A stretch of 64,000 nt of DNA from Pseudorhodoferax sp032153935 (GTDB taxonomy: Bacteria > Pseudomonadota > Gammaproteobacteria > Burkholderiales > Burkholderiaceae_C). The position numbers were made by a program, and so were the translations under genes. The first letter of the stretch is position 1. Each line of letters starts with the position of its first letter. Positions 1 to 7,185 of the stretch are shown piece after piece. The stretch is from positions 5,828,001-5,892,000 of the forward strand of contig NZ_CAXUQL020000001.1 in NCBI RefSeq assembly GCF_964253035.1, in the 5' to 3' direction. The notes below the pieces were generated by a model. That model ran no database searches and had not been told where the DNA came from. It saw only the letters and a program-made list of their open reading frames with translations.

Positions 1-299
1 ACGCTGTAGGCGGCGCCTGCGCCTGCCTCCTTCATCTCGCGCTTGGTCTCGATGTTGCAGCCCCATCGTTCCATGCGTGCGGCGTCTTCGGCATCCGCCC
101 GCATCGCACTGAGCTCTGAACGTTTGGCTGCCTGGACGCGGCGATACAACCCGTCAAGCCCCAACGCATCGAGCTTTTGGCAGATGCGTTGGCGGGACAC
201 CCCGCGCTGATCTGCGAGGGCCTGCGCCGTTGCCCCGGACAAGATGAGCGGCTCCCATTCCAGCCGCTCCAGCGCACGCTTCTCCGCCCATGCACCCAT
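1..299 (-). CDS. Phage protein with HTH-like N-terminus, cut by window edge
   Basis: The frame opens with ATG at 299 and has no stop before base 1, so at least 99 residues are present. Its start is one base beyond the stop of the Q-like gene upstream, which suggests co-transcription. A segment around residues 25-50 (ALADQRGVSRQRICQKLDAL) looks like a helix-turn-helix, and charged helices follow. Position right after a Q-like antiterminator would fit a phage packaging or late regulatory protein such as a small-terminase-like DNA-binding protein, but this is inference; the rest of the gene lies outside the window. Confidence 0.5.
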   Translation of the reverse strand, partial: MGAWAEKRALERLEWEPLILSGATAQALADQRGVSRQRICQKLDALGLDGLYRRVQAAKRSELSAMRADAEDAARMERWGCNIETKREMKEAGAGAAYS

Positions 300-300
300 G

Positions 301-717
301 TCACACCCCGCGGTTGATCAGCATCTGCCGGCCGTCACGCACCAGCCGGGCCAGGCCCTCCATCGTCGTACCCAGCGCTTGGCACGCACGCTTCGGGCTC
401 ACGGGCTTGACGTAGTGCCAATTGATCGCCGTGCGGTTCGATTGCGGCAGCGCGGCCACCGCCTTGGCCATCTTCACGGCGTCGGCCGTGTCCAGCACAT
501 CCGAGATTTGGTAGGCCATGTCCGCACGCACGCGAGGCGGTGGCGGAACCATGCGGAACATGGGCGAGGTCATCGGGGCCGTCGTGCCGTTGCACCAGCG
601 CGCCCAGTTGGCCAAGCGGCGATCCATGACCCGCTGATGCGGCTCGACGGCGTGGAAGTCGATGGGTGCGCGGCTGCGGCGTTCTGTGGCTTGGATTCGT
701 TCTGCAATCGCGGTCAT
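301..717 (-). CDS. Q-like late antiterminator candidate
   Basis: 138 residues. The C-terminal half (about 85-138) has the pattern of phage Q-type regulators of the small helical class: a hydrophobic helix, then AINWHYVKPVSPKRACQALG and a helix ending VRDGRQMLINRG, resembling a sigma-region-4-like HTH. Phage Q proteins let RNA polymerase read through terminators into the late operon. Position fits: last gene of the early leftward operon, after primase and helicase and before what should be late genes. The family assignment rests on remembered pattern, not on a search; a generic DNA-binding phage protein is the alternative. Confidence 0.5.
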   Translation of the reverse strand: MTAIAERIQATERRSRAPIDFHAVEPHQRVMDRRLANWARWCNGTTAPMTSPMFRMVPPPPRVRADMAYQISDVLDTADAVKMAKAVAALPQSNRTAINWHYVKPVSPKRACQALGTTMEGLARLVRDGRQMLINRGV

Positions 718-1059
718 GGCTTCCTTTGGTCTAACAACGTGGTCAAGAAGGGGAAGAACAAGGGTCAGTTCTCATAGGCAAGGCTGAAGACCCGGTGGAC
801 TGCGCATACCACCCCTTACCCAGGGGGAGACCTGGGAGGCGTGGCATGCGCATGAGGCAGTGGCAGTTAGCCCAGCGTTCAGCGCCCTGGTGGTGGCCGA
901 TGCGCCCCACCAGGTAGCCCAGACTTACAGCCCCGCATCGGGACCCTGCGCACGCTCTAGACAATCCACCCACGTTTCGGCTTTGCACATTCCGGGTAGC
1001 CGAGGTCTTGGCCCTTGCCCCCGCGTATCGAGCCGCTGGCAAGGGTTGCGAGGCTCGCC
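718..1059. other. Intergenic stretch with no supported gene
   Basis: About 340 bases between the primase-like gene and the Q-like gene. It contains GC-rich inverted repeats, including an imperfect hairpin around 880-921 (CCTGGTGG ... CCACCAGG). A minus-strand frame reads on for about 35 codons past the primase stop (1060) but has no start codon. This is where a Q-utilisation or transcript-processing site could lie, but I see no decisive motif. Confidence 0.3.
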
Positions 1060-1953
1060 CTAGGGCATGGCCACCTCCTGCGTCCGAACGCGCATCAGGA
1101 GGCCGCAGACCGCCAGCAGGCCGGCACGGACGTGCATGTCGTTGGCGTCCTCGCCGAGCTGTGGGCTCAAGCAATACGGCAGGCCAGTAGCCTGGGCTGC
1201 GCGCTCCCCTGCCCCGCTCTTGTCGTTGTCGGCGAACACGTAGCGCCGGCCCTTCGTGATCTGGGCGGCCACCAGCACCATGTTGGAGTCGCTGAAGCAG
1301 ACCAGAACCGCGGCGTTGAGCCGCATCTGGCGCGCAGCCGCCTCTATGGACAGGCCGGTCGCGTATCCCTCGCAGAAGATCGTCTCCATGGCGCGCGGCG
1401 AGCCGAGGCGCAGCACGACACCCTGGGCCCGCATGCCATAGGTCATCTTCTTGACCCAGCGCATCACGCCGGGCTCCTCCTCGGTGTCGGTCCAGCGGAT
1501 GACCTGGGCGCCGCGCAGCTCGTTGGTCTTCCAGTCGCGCATAGGCACCAGCAACCCGCCATCGGGCAGAACCAGGCCTTCCGCGTTCGGGAAGCCCTTG
1601 CGGTACAGGTAGTCGTGATGGTGCGGGTGCGTCTCGCGCAGCATCTCCGCGGCGCGATGGGCCGCACGTTGCTGAAGGCGCTGCTGGTCCTCGCGCGCGG
1701 CCTAGCGCTTGGCCTGCCATGCGCGCTTCTCTTCCTCCGTCCAGGGCTTGGCGTTCGGGTCGTTGAACCAGTGCGTGCGCTTCTCGCCATCCCAGGCGAA
1801 GACCCAGCCGCGCTGCCCATCCCAGAAGTACGCGCCGTTGGTGCTCTTCGGGTGCTCGACCGTGGGGCAGCGCTTGACCTTCTCGCTCGGGTTGAACTTG
1901 GAGGGGTTGATCTCCAGCCCGTGCGCCCGCGCGAAGTTGATGAAGTCCATCAT
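1060..1953 (-). pseudogene. Toprim primase-like protein with in-frame amber codon
   Basis: The minus-strand frame runs from ATG 1953 to the stop at 1060 (298 codons including the stop) but is interrupted by TAG at 1702-1704, after the residues WTEEEKRAWQAKR. The frame continues at once with AAREDQQRLQQ and then the Toprim part. Visible features are a conserved N-terminus (FINFARAHGLEINPSKF, residues about 4-20), a Toprim-like core with FCEGYATGLSIEAA and a metal-binding-type FADNDKSGAGE (about 240-250). Family members synthesise primers or otherwise act at phage replication forks. The start overlaps the helicase stop by 4 bases. Either a C-to-T (Gln codon) mutation has inactivated it, or the two halves are made separately: an ATG at 1644 could restart the Toprim half. 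Confidence 0.75.
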
Positions 1954-3494
1954 GTGGCGGCGGCCTCCGCGCGGCGACGATGCCTTTCAGCGATCTGCCT
2001 GGCCTTGCGCTTGCCGTTCAGGCCGGCCGTCAGCGCCTCGGGCACTTCCACATGGCGGGCGTCATCGAAGCGCGGGAAGCGTGGGGGCTCGCGGCCTGTC
2101 AGTTCCTTGAACTGCATGCACGCATAGCCCGGCTTCTTCTGCACCCAGGAGGTTTCGCGCGCGAAGCTGCACAGCTGCAGCCACAGGTCGGCATCGCTGC
2201 TCTTGAGCTTGTGCTTGCCGATGCTGATCTCCTGCATCACGCCGGCCTCATGCGAGATCAGCGAGCGATTGGCGATCTCGTGGCCGCAGGACATGCAGCG
2301 TTGGCGGAACGGCTTGTAGCCGCACTTCGGGCAGCCCTTGCGCTCGCGCTCGTCCTGGTCGTCGGAGCGGACCTTCTTGTCCAACGCCTCGCCCATGTCC
2401 AGGGTCTTCAGGCCGTTGAAGAAGATCTCGGTGTAGTCCTCGGCGAAGCGGGTGATGTTGCCGCTGTGGTCCAGCAGGATGCAGTCGGCCTTTCCGGTGT
2501 CCGGCGACGAGCGCAAGCCGCGGCCCCACATCTGAATGGCCGTGGACAGCGACTTGCGCAGCGGCCGGCAGTCCACCACGCAGCCAACGTCCTGCACGTC
2601 GAAGCCCTTGGCCAGGGCCTCCACGCTGATCAGGATGCGGATCATGGAGTCGGGCTTGGAGAACTCCTTGACCAGGTCATCGCGGACAGCCTTGGGCGTG
2701 TCCTGGGTGAAGGTGGCGGCGTAGACGCCCACCTCGCTGAAGCGGCGGCAAAGCTCCTCGCAGTGCGCGATGGTGGAGCCGAACACGATGGTCTTGCGGC
2801 CCTCGGCATGGCGCAGCCATTCGGCCACCACGTCGCCGATGATCTCCATGCCGCGCTCTTCAGCAGCTGCATGCGTCCATTCACCGTCGCTGCCGATCTT
2901 GGCGCCGGCCATGTCTGGGCGGCGGGCCGACAGCACACGCATGGGCACCAGAATGCCCTCCTGCGTGAGCTGGTGCATCGTGGTGTTGCTGATCAGGTTC
3001 GTGAAGATCTTGCCCAGGCCGCGCGAGAACGGCGTCGCCGACAGACCGAAGACGCGCGCCTCGCTCTCCATTGCGAACTTCACCCAGGCCTCGCGCTGCG
3101 TGTGCGCTTCGTCCACGATGACCACGTCCAGCGCCTTCGGCCAACCGCGGCTCTCGATGCTCTGGATGCTGGCGATCTGGAACGGCCGGCTCCAGTCCTG
3201 CCGCGGGTGGTCGCCCTGGATCACGCCGTGATCGCGCAGGCCGTACTCATCGGCGCGGGCGCTGGTCTGGTCGATGAGGGTGATGCGGTCACAGATGAAC
3301 GCCACGCGCTTGCCGGCCTTCAGCGCCTTGTGACACAGGCGCAGGCCCAGGTACGTTTTGCCGGCACCGGTGGGCGCCATAACCATCTGGTTCTTGTGGC
3401 CCTCCAGTAGGCCCTCGGCCACCAGCTTCATGGCGTCGGCCTGGAACGGACGGGGCGGCTTGAAGCCGGCGGGTGCTGTCTCGAAGAGCTCCAT
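1950..3494 (-). CDS. SF2 DEAD/DEAH-type phage helicase
   Basis: 514 residues from ATG 3494, which overlaps the ParB-like stop as ATGA. Walker A is APTGAGKT at residues 40-47 and the DEAH box is at 128-131; a motif III-like LSATPFSRG follows, and the second RecA domain ends with QMWGRGLRSSPDTGKAD (motif VI). After the helicase core, a four-Cys zinc knuckle (CPKCGYKPFRQRCMSCGHE) lies near residues 387-409. This is the usual phage replicative or accessory SF2 helicase, related to the type III restriction Res subunit fold, and would unwind DNA in the cytoplasm during phage replication. It is translationally coupled to ParB-like (upstream) and primase (downstream). Confidence 0.88.
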   Translation of the reverse strand: MELFETAPAGFKPPRPFQADAMKLVAEGLLEGHKNQMVMAPTGAGKTYLGLRLCHKALKAGKRVAFICDRITLIDQTSARADEYGLRDHGVIQGDHPRQDWSRPFQIASIQSIESRGWPKALDVVIVDEAHTQREAWVKFAMESEARVFGLSATPFSRGLGKIFTNLISNTTMHQLTQEGILVPMRVLSARRPDMAGAKIGSDGEWTHAAAEERGMEIIGDVVAEWLRHAEGRKTIVFGSTIAHCEELCRRFSEVGVYAATFTQDTPKAVRDDLVKEFSKPDSMIRILISVEALAKGFDVQDVGCVVDCRPLRKSLSTAIQMWGRGLRSSPDTGKADCILLDHSGNITRFAEDYTEIFFNGLKTLDMGEALDKKVRSDDQDERERKGCPKCGYKPFRQRCMSCGHEIANRSLISHEAGVMQEISIGKHKLKSSDADLWLQLCSFARETSWVQKKPGYACMQFKELTGREPPRFPRFDDARHVEVPEALTAGLNGKRKARQIAERHRRRAEAAAT

Positions 3495-4399
3495 CACGCG
3501 CTTGCCTTCTCGGCCCTGGTCTTCCAGAACTTCACCGACCTCGTCAGCTCGCTGATCTCGTTCAGCATGCTGTCGATGCGAGCCTGCAGGCCCTGCGCCA
3601 ACTTGCGGTACTTCGACGCCTCCGCCACCGCGGCGGCCAGCTTGTCCTCGGCGCCGACCACGGCAGCCAAGGTGTTCGCGTCTTCCTGTGCGCCGGCCAG
3701 TTGCTCGCGCAGCGCTGCGTTCTCCTCCTCGAGCAGGTGCTGGCGGTCTTCCGCTTCGGTCTTCGCCTGGGTGGCCTGCGCAGCCTTGATCTCGGCGTTC
3801 ACCAGCTTCACGGCCGGCACCTTCTTGGGCTTGCCCCTGTACTTGGCGGCCTTGTTCATCGGGGCCTTGATCGCCTCGGCCTGCTGCTCGGTCGGCAGCT
3901 GTGCGATTGCTGCTGCCTTCGGCAGGCCAATCTCGCCGCTCTCCACCGCTTGCACCACCTGAGGCGCTGCAGTCCGCTCGACAGCGCGGAATTGCTCTAC
4001 TGATCGCACGCCGACCCCCAGCTTTTCTGCCATCTGTTTGCTGGTGATCAGAGGGTCCGCACTGAGTGCGGACCCATGCTGGTTCCGGCCAACTGGAGCC
4101 CACGCGAACACCTTGCTCGCCGCGGCGATCAGTTGCGCTTGCGTGATGTGCCGGCGGGCCTTGTTCTGTGCCAGGACGAAGTCGCGCGGGTCGTCCTCAG
4201 GGTCAAGTTCCTGCGTCGGACAGGGCATGCCCAGTTCTTGCGCTGCCTGATAGCGATTCCAGCCATCCAGGACCATGCCGTCATAGATGGTGATGGCGTT
4301 CTTGACGCCGAGGTTCTCGATGGAGTCCTTGAGCGCCTGGAACTCATCGGCCGACATGGCCGGGAATGCCGCGCTCAGCGGATGCTGCTGGTACGTCAT
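3494..4399 (-). CDS. ParB-like nuclease-domain phage protein
   Basis: 301 residues. Residues about 1-60 form a ParB/Srx-type domain (LSAAFPAMSADEFQALKDSI ... DGWNRYQAAQELG), with DGMVLDGWNR matching the GxxR-containing loop of that family. An HTH-like segment follows (ITSKQMAEKLGVGVRSVEQF, about 120-140), and the last 100 residues are strongly predicted coiled coil. In phages such proteins bind DNA near the replication genes, but no specific partner is known here. The gene overlaps CII-family (ATG 4399 inside the stop) and the helicase, so the three are translated as one operon. Confidence 0.78.
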   Translation of the reverse strand: MTYQQHPLSAAFPAMSADEFQALKDSIENLGVKNAITIYDGMVLDGWNRYQAAQELGMPCPTQELDPEDDPRDFVLAQNKARRHITQAQLIAAASKVFAWAPVGRNQHGSALSADPLITSKQMAEKLGVGVRSVEQFRAVERTAAPQVVQAVESGEIGLPKAAAIAQLPTEQQAEAIKAPMNKAAKYRGKPKKVPAVKLVNAEIKAAQATQAKTEAEDRQHLLEEENAALREQLAGAQEDANTLAAVVGAEDKLAAAVAEASKYRKLAQGLQARIDSMLNEISELTRSVKFWKTRAEKASA

Positions 4400-4917
4400 G
4401 CAGCCTCCCGGACCGCAAGATCAACCACCGCACGGCGGCGTTGGCCCTCGGGTTTGCCGGCGTCATGCGCGGCCTGCAGGTGCGCGAACAGCGCAGCCTG
4501 GGCTGCCATCGACTCGGCGAATTCCTTGGTGATGCGCACCATGTCCGCGTCCTTGATGCCCTTGGCGTCAGCCTTGGCGGCGGCCTCGGCCAGGAACTCG
4601 CCGAACTCCTTGGCGGACGCAGCGATGCGGCAGGCATCGGCCGTGCTCATGCTGGCGGTCGATTCGATCGGCACCAGCGCGTAGCCCAATTGCATGGCCA
4701 TGGCTTGCAGTGGCGAGTGATCGCCTGTCAGGCTGCAGATCTGCACGAACTCCTCCGGGCTGCAGTGCGCGGTCGGATAGTTCGGGTTGACCTTGTGGCT
4801 CAGGCTCGTGGCCGACATCTCCATGAATGGGGCCAGACCAGCTGCACCGTTGGAATCCTCGGGCGTGGGGCCGCGGAAGCGGCGCACAGCGTTGTAGAGC
4901 AGCGCGGTGATGTTCAT
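4396..4917 (-). CDS. Phage CII-family (CP76-like) regulator
   Basis: 173 residues. The N-terminus MNITALLYNAVRRF, then AGLAPFMEMSATSLSHKVNP and HCSPEEFVQICSLTGDHSPL, follows the pattern of the phage regulatory protein CII/CP76 family found in prophages of beta- and gammaproteobacteria. It would be a cytoplasmic DNA-binding activator used in the lysis-lysogeny decision. Placement just after the Cro-like gene is the position CII takes in lambdoid phages. A long helical C-terminus (AKEFGEFLAEAAAKAD...) follows. Family membership is from recognised pattern. Confidence 0.7.
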   Translation of the reverse strand: MNITALLYNAVRRFRGPTPEDSNGAAGLAPFMEMSATSLSHKVNPNYPTAHCSPEEFVQICSLTGDHSPLQAMAMQLGYALVPIESTASMSTADACRIAASAKEFGEFLAEAAAKADAKGIKDADMVRITKEFAESMAAQAALFAHLQAAHDAGKPEGQRRRAVVDLAVREAA

Positions 4918-4989
4918 GGCTGGTCCCGTGGCAGATCGGGCGCGGAAATGACAGTGACTTCGCCTGGGCCGCTGGGCACACTGGCGCCA

Positions 4990-5244
4990 ATGACCTCACC
5001 AGAAAGACCAGACAGGTTCGACCCCGTGGCAGCCATGCCGCATGCAGACGGCACGCTCGTGATCAACGGGTCGGTGACGCTGCGCGTGCATGCGCAGCCA
5101 GGCATCCCAGAGCACAGGCTGCTGTCCGTCATGACGGCCCGCGTCGTCGGCGGGAAGTTGCTGATGAAGTTCACGTCGGTGCGGCTGCCCGACCGGAACG
5201 AGCAGTTCGACGCGCGACTACGGCGCCAGCGAATGCAGCGCTGA
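4990..5244 (+). CDS. Small hypothetical protein opposite the Cro-CII interval
   Basis: 84 residues (MTSPERPDRFDPVAAMPHAD...). I favour this frame over the minus-strand frame 4914-5258 because its third-codon positions are more strongly G/C and its residue composition is ordinary, while the minus frame is unusually rich in Ser, Cys and Pro. Against it, it runs against the Cro-to-CII transcript, and the competing minus frame overlaps both neighbours exactly (ATGCGTAG at 5258, ATGA at 4917). An upstream ATG at 4948 is also in frame. No family is recognised. Confidence 0.35.
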   Translation: MTSPERPDRFDPVAAMPHADGTLVINGSVTLRVHAQPGIPEHRLLSVMTARVVGGKLLMKFTSVRLPDRNEQFDARLRRQRMQR

Positions 5245-5250
5245 TCGGCT

Positions 5251-5463
5251 CTACGCATGGACGCGCTCCACTTCAGGCTGCAGGTCCACGTGCCGAAGAA
5301 AGATGTGCGGATGGTCCAGCTTCACACGAGGCGGGATGCCGCGCTTCAACCAGTTCTGCACACGCTGTGGGCGACCGTATCCCAGCAGGCTTGCCACCTT
5401 TGTAGCCCCACCGAGACGCCGGATCAGGGCGACGTCAGCTTGAACTTGGAGATCGGTCGTCAT
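5251..5463 (-). CDS. Cro-like repressor
   Basis: 70 residues. LIRRLGGATKVASLLGYGRPQRVQNWLKRGIPP (residues about 14-46) is a helix-turn-helix of the Cro/YdaS type, in which the second helix is followed by NWLKRG. It is divergent from the CI-like repressor with 88 bases between the starts, the classical immunity arrangement. It should start the leftward early operon and repress the CI-like promoter. Confidence 0.7.
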   Translation of the reverse strand: MTTDLQVQADVALIRRLGGATKVASLLGYGRPQRVQNWLKRGIPPRVKLDHPHIFLRHVDLQPEVERVHA

Positions 5464-5551
5464 GTCATGGCGTTTAAAAGAACACGGTGTGTACTATAAA
5501 CAAGTTCGCTATGTTTAACAACGCCGCGTTTCGGCGGGCGACAATCCACCA
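5464..5551. promoter_or_regulatory. Cro/CI divergent operator region
   Basis: The intergenic region is A/T-rich against its surroundings and holds three related half-site sequences: GTTTAAAAGAACAC on the plus strand near 5472, GTTTATAGTACACA read on the minus strand ending near 5501, and GTTAAACATAGCGAAC read on the minus strand near 5504-5519. They share GTTTA/GTTAA with a following A-rich block and an AC end. Repeats of this kind between cro and cI are expected to be the operators; assignment of each is inference. Confidence 0.45.
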
Positions 5552-5992
5552 GTGCTGCACGCATCGAAAAACGTCCACCCGTCCTTCGTTCGCCTCTTGG
5601 AAGGAGTCATGTCGCTTGGCGTGACGAACTCAAGCATGCTTGCAACGGAGCTCGGCGAGTCGCCCCAAACCATTACCAATTGGGCAAGGCGCGGCGTGTC
5701 GAAGGCAGGAGCACTGAACGCTCAGGGCAGGTATGGCATCTCGGCCACATGGGTCATCACCGGAGAAGGGGCCCCTCTTGCCGCGCAGTCGGATGCGGAA
5801 GTTGACCCGGCTCTGGTGCAGCGCTACTCAGCACCGTCAGTCACTAAGGCCCTTGAGGTGATCGCCGCGGCTGCGGAGAAGGCGGACCCGGGCGAGCGTG
5901 CAAGCATTGCCGGGCTTTTGAGAGAGCTTGTGCAGGACCCGAAGCGCAACGCCGCGGATCTCATTCCCGTTCTTGCGCGGCGGCTGTCGTAG
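5552..5992 (+). CDS. CI-like phage repressor without S24 peptidase domain
   Basis: 146 residues from GTG 5552. Residues about 18-60 (MSLGVTNSSMLATELGESPQ, then TITNWARRGVSKAG and a GISATWVITGEG end) form the DNA-binding domain of the Bet/CI-type repressors that end in a WxxxGxG motif. The remaining 80 residues are helical and contain no visible Ser/Lys autopeptidase motif, so classical RecA-stimulated cleavage is not expected; length is well below the 200-plus of LexA-like repressors. Divergent from the Cro-like gene. Confidence 0.68.
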   Translation: MLHASKNVHPSFVRLLEGVMSLGVTNSSMLATELGESPQTITNWARRGVSKAGALNAQGRYGISATWVITGEGAPLAAQSDAEVDPALVQRYSAPSVTKALEVIAAAAEKADPGERASIAGLLRELVQDPKRNAADLIPVLARRLS

Positions 5993-6253
5993 CGTTTAGA
6001 TCGAAGGCCGAGGAGGTCGTCTACAAGTTCACTGCGTTTGGGAAAGCGCAGCGGCTCACCTGCGCCGGTCGGGCGGAGATCGCGTTCGGGCAGTGCTGCA
6101 CGTACTGCTGATGCAATAGCCCGGAGCTAGCTTCTTCCCCACAAAGGGGGATGTATGCATGGCATGTCTGTTACATGCAGACACATGCGTGAGATGATGT
6201 TGCGGCGCAATACCCCTGCGTCACACATTCCGTCCACCCGAACCCCTAGCTGT
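5993..6253 (+). promoter_or_regulatory. PEP-CTERM gene upstream region, weak sigma-54-like site
   Basis: This 260-base gap precedes the first PEP-CTERM gene. At 6160-6175 the sequence TGGCAT-GTCTG-TTACA has the spacing of a sigma-54 promoter, but the -12 element reads AC where GC is required, so it is a degenerate match. Around it, GCATGTCTG and CAGACACATGC form an imperfect inverted repeat (6162-6187). A short frame rich in Cys (ending about 6112) has no start codon and is not called. Confidence 0.25.
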
Positions 6254-6934
6254 ATGTTTAAACGCACCGCCCTCGCGCTTGCCGCGACCTTCGTTCTTGG
6301 GAGCGCCAGTGCTGGCGTCGTATGGAACACCGGCCCCGAGATTGGCATTGCCAACTACGCCACCTACCGCCTGCTTGCCGACGACTTTTCCTTCAGCAAG
6401 GCGACCACCGTGACAGGTGCTGAACTCAGCGTGATCGGCATCAACAACTTCTCTCGCTGGGACGGTACTGTCGAGTACTACATCTTCACGGACAACGCAG
6501 GCCGCCCCGGCACGGCAGCGCTCCATGGCAAGGGGCAGAACATCTCGATCACCGAAGGGGGCTTTTACTGGCCTGGGCTTGGCACGTCGAAGCGACTGTC
6601 CTTCGACTTCGAGAGCAGCCTGAGCGCTCTTGCGTCCACCACCTACTGGCTGGGTATCCATCTGCAGAAGGACTACGAAGTCAGCTTCAATGACTCCGGC
6701 TATCTGAATGCCCTGTGGATGTACTCGTCTTACGACGTTGGCAATGCCGCGACGGCTCATCTCGGCGACCAATCGGCGTGGGCTGACTATGTGCCCACCG
6801 GCACCTTCTCGTTCTCCCTGCGAGACAACGAAATTTCGGCAGTTCCTGAGCCCTCCCCTGTCACCCTCATTGGCGCCGGCCTGGCTGGGCTGCTTTGGAT
6901 GCGCCGACGCAAGGACACGCGCGAACAGGCCTGA
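6254..6934 (+). CDS. PEP-CTERM sorting-signal surface protein
   Basis: 226 residues from ATG 6254, chosen because MFKRTALALAATFVLGSASA is a standard signal peptide; a longer frame from 6155 has no such start. The C-terminus is VPEPSPVTLIGAGLAGLLWMRRRK: PEP motif, transmembrane helix and basic tail, the sorting signal processed by exosortase. The body is beta-rich with Gly/Ser/Thr/aromatic residues (WNTGPEIG, FSRWDGTVEYYIF), typical of exported jelly-roll-like proteins. It would be secreted, cleaved and attached with exopolysaccharide at the surface. No exosortase gene is in the window. It lies among prophage genes, so it is probably cargo. Confidence 0.85.
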   Translation: MFKRTALALAATFVLGSASAGVVWNTGPEIGIANYATYRLLADDFSFSKATTVTGAELSVIGINNFSRWDGTVEYYIFTDNAGRPGTAALHGKGQNISITEGGFYWPGLGTSKRLSFDFESSLSALASTTYWLGIHLQKDYEVSFNDSGYLNALWMYSSYDVGNAATAHLGDQSAWADYVPTGTFSFSLRDNEISAVPEPSPVTLIGAGLAGLLWMRRRKDTREQA

Positions 6935-6936
6935 GC

Positions 6937-7185
6937 GTGGCCGCCCCACCCCGCCTGCAGTACACCAGCGTCCGCACGCGGGTGGTGGATGGCCAGGTGG
7001 TGATCGGGCTCAAGCACACGGGCAAGGACGGGGAAGGCGCACAGGTCAAGCTGCCTTGGATCGAGCCGCCCGAGGATCTGGCGCGGCTGATCAACACACT
7101 GCAGCAGGTGATGGACGGGGTTGGGCCAGGGCCTGAGGAAATAGGGTCCAGCGGGAGCCCGAGCACACGGGGAAAACTAGAATGA
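6937..7185 (+). CDS. Small hypothetical protein upstream of the 305-residue protein
   Basis: 82 residues from GTG 6937, two bases after the PEP-CTERM stop; its stop overlaps the next gene start as ATGA. The centre (YTSVRTRVVDGQVVIGLKHT, then KLPWIEPPEDLARLINTLQQ) reads as one beta-rich unit followed by a helix, so it looks like a real folded domain. No family is recognised. The coupling suggests that it works with the 305-residue protein. Confidence 0.5.
   Translation: MAAPPRLQYTSVRTRVVDGQVVIGLKHTGKDGEGAQVKLPWIEPPEDLARLINTLQQVMDGVGPGPEEIGSSGSPSTRGKLE

Noticed and set aside
32..304. 90-residue minus-strand frame at the left edge
   Set aside because: It is rich in Arg, Ser, Trp and Pro and in conflict with the minus frame from ATG 299, which gives an HTH-like sequence and follows the Q-like stop by one base.
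743..1720. 325-residue minus-strand frame across the primase-like gene
   Set aside because: It is out of frame with the Toprim sequence and Arg/Ala/Gly-rich; the Toprim frame has recognisable family sequence on both sides of the amber codon.
1980..3410. 476-residue plus-strand frame opposite the helicase
   Set aside because: It is the Ala/Gly/Leu/His-rich complement of the helicase gene, which has clear Walker and DEAH motifs; this is a GC-driven shadow.
4914..5258. 114-residue minus-strand frame between the CII- and Cro-like genes
   Set aside because: It fits the operon by overlapping both neighbours (ATGCGTAG at 5258, ATGA at 4917), but its composition is rich in Ser, Cys, Pro and Arg and its third codon positions are less G/C-rich than those of the opposite plus-strand frame. 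I listed the plus-strand frame (4990-5244) instead; the choice is uncertain.
6160..6175. Sigma-54 promoter for the first PEP-CTERM gene
   Set aside because: The -24 element fits and the spacing is right, but the essential -12 GC is AC, so I list it only as a degenerate site.
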